A program made the translations under genes and the position numbers. Shown piece after piece: positions 61,951-64,000 of a stretch of 64,000 nt of DNA (positions are counted from its first letter, which is position 1; each line of letters begins with the position of its first letter). Source of the DNA: Thereva unica. Its lineage: Eukaryota > Arthropoda > Insecta > Diptera > Therevidae. The notes beneath the pieces were generated by a model that saw nothing but the letters and a program-made list of their open reading frames with translations, was not told where the DNA came from and ran no database searches. The stretch is from contig OX465286.1 of NCBI GenBank assembly GCA_949987705.1, positions 6,673,445-6,737,444 on the forward strand, given 5' to 3'.

Positions 61951-63436
61951 ATGGGGTATCGTTGGAAAGGGCTCGCTCCCCCGAGTTCAGCGCACTTTAG
62001 TTGGTCCAGAAATTCCAAGGGGTTCGGGAGTTATCCCCTCTTTTGTGATTTCCCCAAGGGGGGCTGCAGAACGCCCATTATCGTGGGAAAGACTGGTCAG
62101 CCCGGGGTGGGATTGAATTCACAGCCTCCCTGGGAGGTCCCTAACAATTTCCCATCCAAAAAAGGGCCACTCCAGAATTTTCCCAAAACCGGAAAATTTT
62201 CAAAGGGGTGTACCCCTTTGGATATTTTTGGTCGATTTCACGAAAGTGCTGGGATCTTAATGAATGGGGTATCGTTGGAAAGGGCTCGCTCCCCCGAGTT
62301 CAGCGCACTTTATTTGGTCCAGAAATTCCAAGGGGTTCGGGAGTTATCCCCTCTTTTGTGATTTCCCCAAGGGGGGCTGCAGAACGCCCATTATCTTGGG
62401 AAAGACTGGTCAGCCCGGAGTGGGATTGAATTCACAGCCTCCCTGGGAGGTCCCCAACAATTTCCCATCCAAAAAAGGGCCACTCCAGAATTTTCCCAAA
62501 ACCGGAAAATTTTCAAAGGGGTGTACCCCTTTGGATATTTTTGGTCGATTTCACGAAAGTGCTGGGATCTTAATGAATGGGGTATCGTTGGAAAGGGCTC
62601 GCTCCCCCGAGTTCAGCGCACTTTATTTGGTCCAGAAATTCCAAGGGGTTCGGGAGTTATCCCCTCTTTTGTGATTTCCCCAAGGGGGGCTGCAGAACGC
62701 CCATTATCTCGGGAAATACTGGTCAGCCCGGGGTGGGATTGAATTCACAGCCTCCCTGGGAGGTCCCTAACAATTTCCCGTCCAAAAAAGGGCCACTCCA
62801 GAATTTTCCCAAAACCGGAAAATTTTCAAAGGGGTACCCCTTTGGATATTTTTTGTCAATTTCACGAAAGTGCTGGGATCTTAATGAATGGGGCATCGTT
62901 GGTTGGAAAGGGCTCGCTCCCCCGAGTTCAGCGCACTTTATTTGGTCCAGAAATTCCAAGGGGTTCGGGAGTTATCCCCTCTTTTGTGATTTCCCCAAGG
63001 GGGGCTGCAGAACGCCCATTATCTCGGGAAATACTGGTCAGCCCGGGGTGAAGTTGAATTCACAGCCTCCCTGGGGGGTCCCCAACAATTTCCCATCCAA
63101 AAAAGGGCCACTCCAGAATTTTCCCAAAACCGGAAAATTTTCAAAGGGGTACCCCTTTGGATATTTTTGGTCGATTTCACGAAAGTGCTGGGATCTTAAT
63201 GAATGGGGTATCGTTGGAAAGGGCTCGCTCCCCCGAGTTCAGCGCACTTTATTTGGTCCAGAAATTCCAAGGGGTTCGGGAGTTATCCCCTCTTTTGTGA
63301 TTTCCCCAAGGGGGGCTGCAGAACGCCCATTATCTCGGGAAATACTGGTCAGCCCGGGGTGAAATTGAATTCACAGCCTCCCTGGGGGGTCCCCAACAAT
63401 TTCCCATCCAAAAAAGGGCCACTCCAGAATTTTCCC
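61921..63436 (+). repeat. 1,516-bp segment, second copy
   Basis: Exact-offset repeat of 60,405-61,920, containing m5 (61,951), m6 (62,264), m7 (62,577), m8 (62,888) and the start of m9 (63,203). It continues smoothly into the rest of m9 and then m10. Confidence 0.85.
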
Positions 63437-64000
63437 AAAACCGGAAAATTTTCAAAGGGGTACCCCTTTGGATATTTTTGGTCGATTTCACGAAAGTGCT
63501 GGGATCTTAATGAATGGGGTATCGTTGGAAAGGGCTCGCTCCCCCGAGTTCAGCGCACTTTATTTGGTCCAGAAATTCCAAGGGGTTCGGGAGTTATCCC
63601 CTCTTTTGTGATTTCCCCAAGGGGGGCTGCAGAACGCCCATTATCTCGGGAAATACTGGTCATCCCGGGGTGAAATTGAATTCACAGCCTCCCTGGGGGG
63701 TCCCCAACAATTTCCCATCCAAAAAAGGGCCACTCCAGAATTTTCCCAAAACCGGAAAATTTTCAAAGGGGTACCCCTTTGGATATTTTTGGTCAATTTC
63801 ACGAAAGCGCTGGGATCTTAATGAATGGGGTATCGTTGGAAAGGGCTCGCTCCCCCGAGTTCAGCGCACTTTATTTGGTCCAGAAATTCCAAGGGGTTCG
63901 GGAGTTATCCCCTCTTTTGTGATTTCCCCAAGGGGGGCTGCAGAACGCCCATTATCTCGGGAAATACTGGTCAGCCTGGGGTGAAATTGAATTCACAGCC
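61951..64000 (+). repeat. 11-mer unit 3 continued: m5-m11 (m11 partial)
   Basis: After the duplication joint the order m5, m6, m7, m8, m9, m10 (63,514) and m11 (63,825) resumes. m10 shows its CATCCCGGGG mark and m11 its CAGCCTGGGG mark. m10 has a private T295C at 63,808. The window ends at position 176 of m11, so the array continues to the right. Confidence 0.92.

Larger units (their letters stand above)
1..64000 (+). repeat. 311-bp satellite tandem array, whole window
   Basis: Every base belongs to a head-to-tail array of one 311-bp monomer; I saw no inverted copy and no interruption by unique DNA longer than 14 bp. Successive copies of ATGGGGTATCG lie 311 bp apart, and after adding all indels seen (13 losses, 25 short gains) the distance from 118 to 63,825 equals exactly 206 monomers. 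Neighbouring monomers usually differ at zero to a few positions, which implies recent homogenisation. The consensus has 155 G+C of 311 and 11 CpG. Such long homogeneous arrays are typical of eukaryotic centromeric or heterochromatic satellites. I do not recognise the family. No gene is supported anywhere in the window. Confidence 0.98.

Noticed and set aside
1..64000. CRISPR array
   Set aside because: There are no unique spacers between short repeats; the whole unit repeats and is 311 bp long.
1..64000. Transposon or retroelement insertion, terminal repeats, target-site duplications
   Set aside because: No sequence outside the satellite longer than the 14-bp filler at 25.92 kb was seen, and no element ends are present.

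Overview
The whole 64-kb window is one uninterrupted satellite DNA array. It consists of head-to-tail copies of a 311-bp monomer (about 50% G+C), all in the same orientation. Monomer coordinates used throughout start at the A of ATGGGGTATCG, which first occurs at 118. Summing spacings and indels gives exactly 206 complete units between 118 and 63,824, plus a 117-bp partial unit at the left edge and a 176-bp partial unit at the right edge. I see no protein-coding gene, RNA gene, mobile element, CRISPR array or unique-sequence island. Reading frames of 73 to 263 codons recur with the monomer period and are by-products of the repeat. The array points to a eukaryotic chromosome, in a centromeric, pericentromeric or other heterochromatic block. 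I do not recognise the monomer family, so I name no species.

Layout. Domain A (1 to about 39.5 kb) holds near-identical 311-bp monomers that differ mainly at two sites, C/T at position 134 and C/T at position 305. It contains short local duplications and, at 12.6-16.3 kb, a three-unit tetramer repeat. Domain B (about 39.86-49.8 kb) introduces new variants (T50G, T141G, C223A, G160A/G161A), fixes T at position 305, and carries three copies of a monomer with a 102-bp internal deletion. Domain C (49.8-64 kb) is a higher-order repeat region: two 4-monomer units of 1,250 and 1,252 bp, then an 11-monomer unit of 3,437 bp present twice in full. A third unit was rearranged by an exact 1,516-bp tandem duplication.

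Within the monomer the 3' third is rich in dyads: an 8-bp-arm hairpin followed directly by an 18-bp perfect palindrome, CAAAGGGGTACCCCTTTG. Several independent indels fall in that palindrome, and the larger 102-bp and 47-bp losses remove it. The 5' end carries a degenerate match to the mammalian CENP-B box (13 of 17 positions). In a defined subset of domain C monomers this match is split by a 4-bp TTGG duplication. The most notable results are the nested higher-order structure, the box-like motif that alternates between intact and split forms, the palindrome as an indel hotspot, and a domain-C-type haplotype stranded at 19 kb in domain A.
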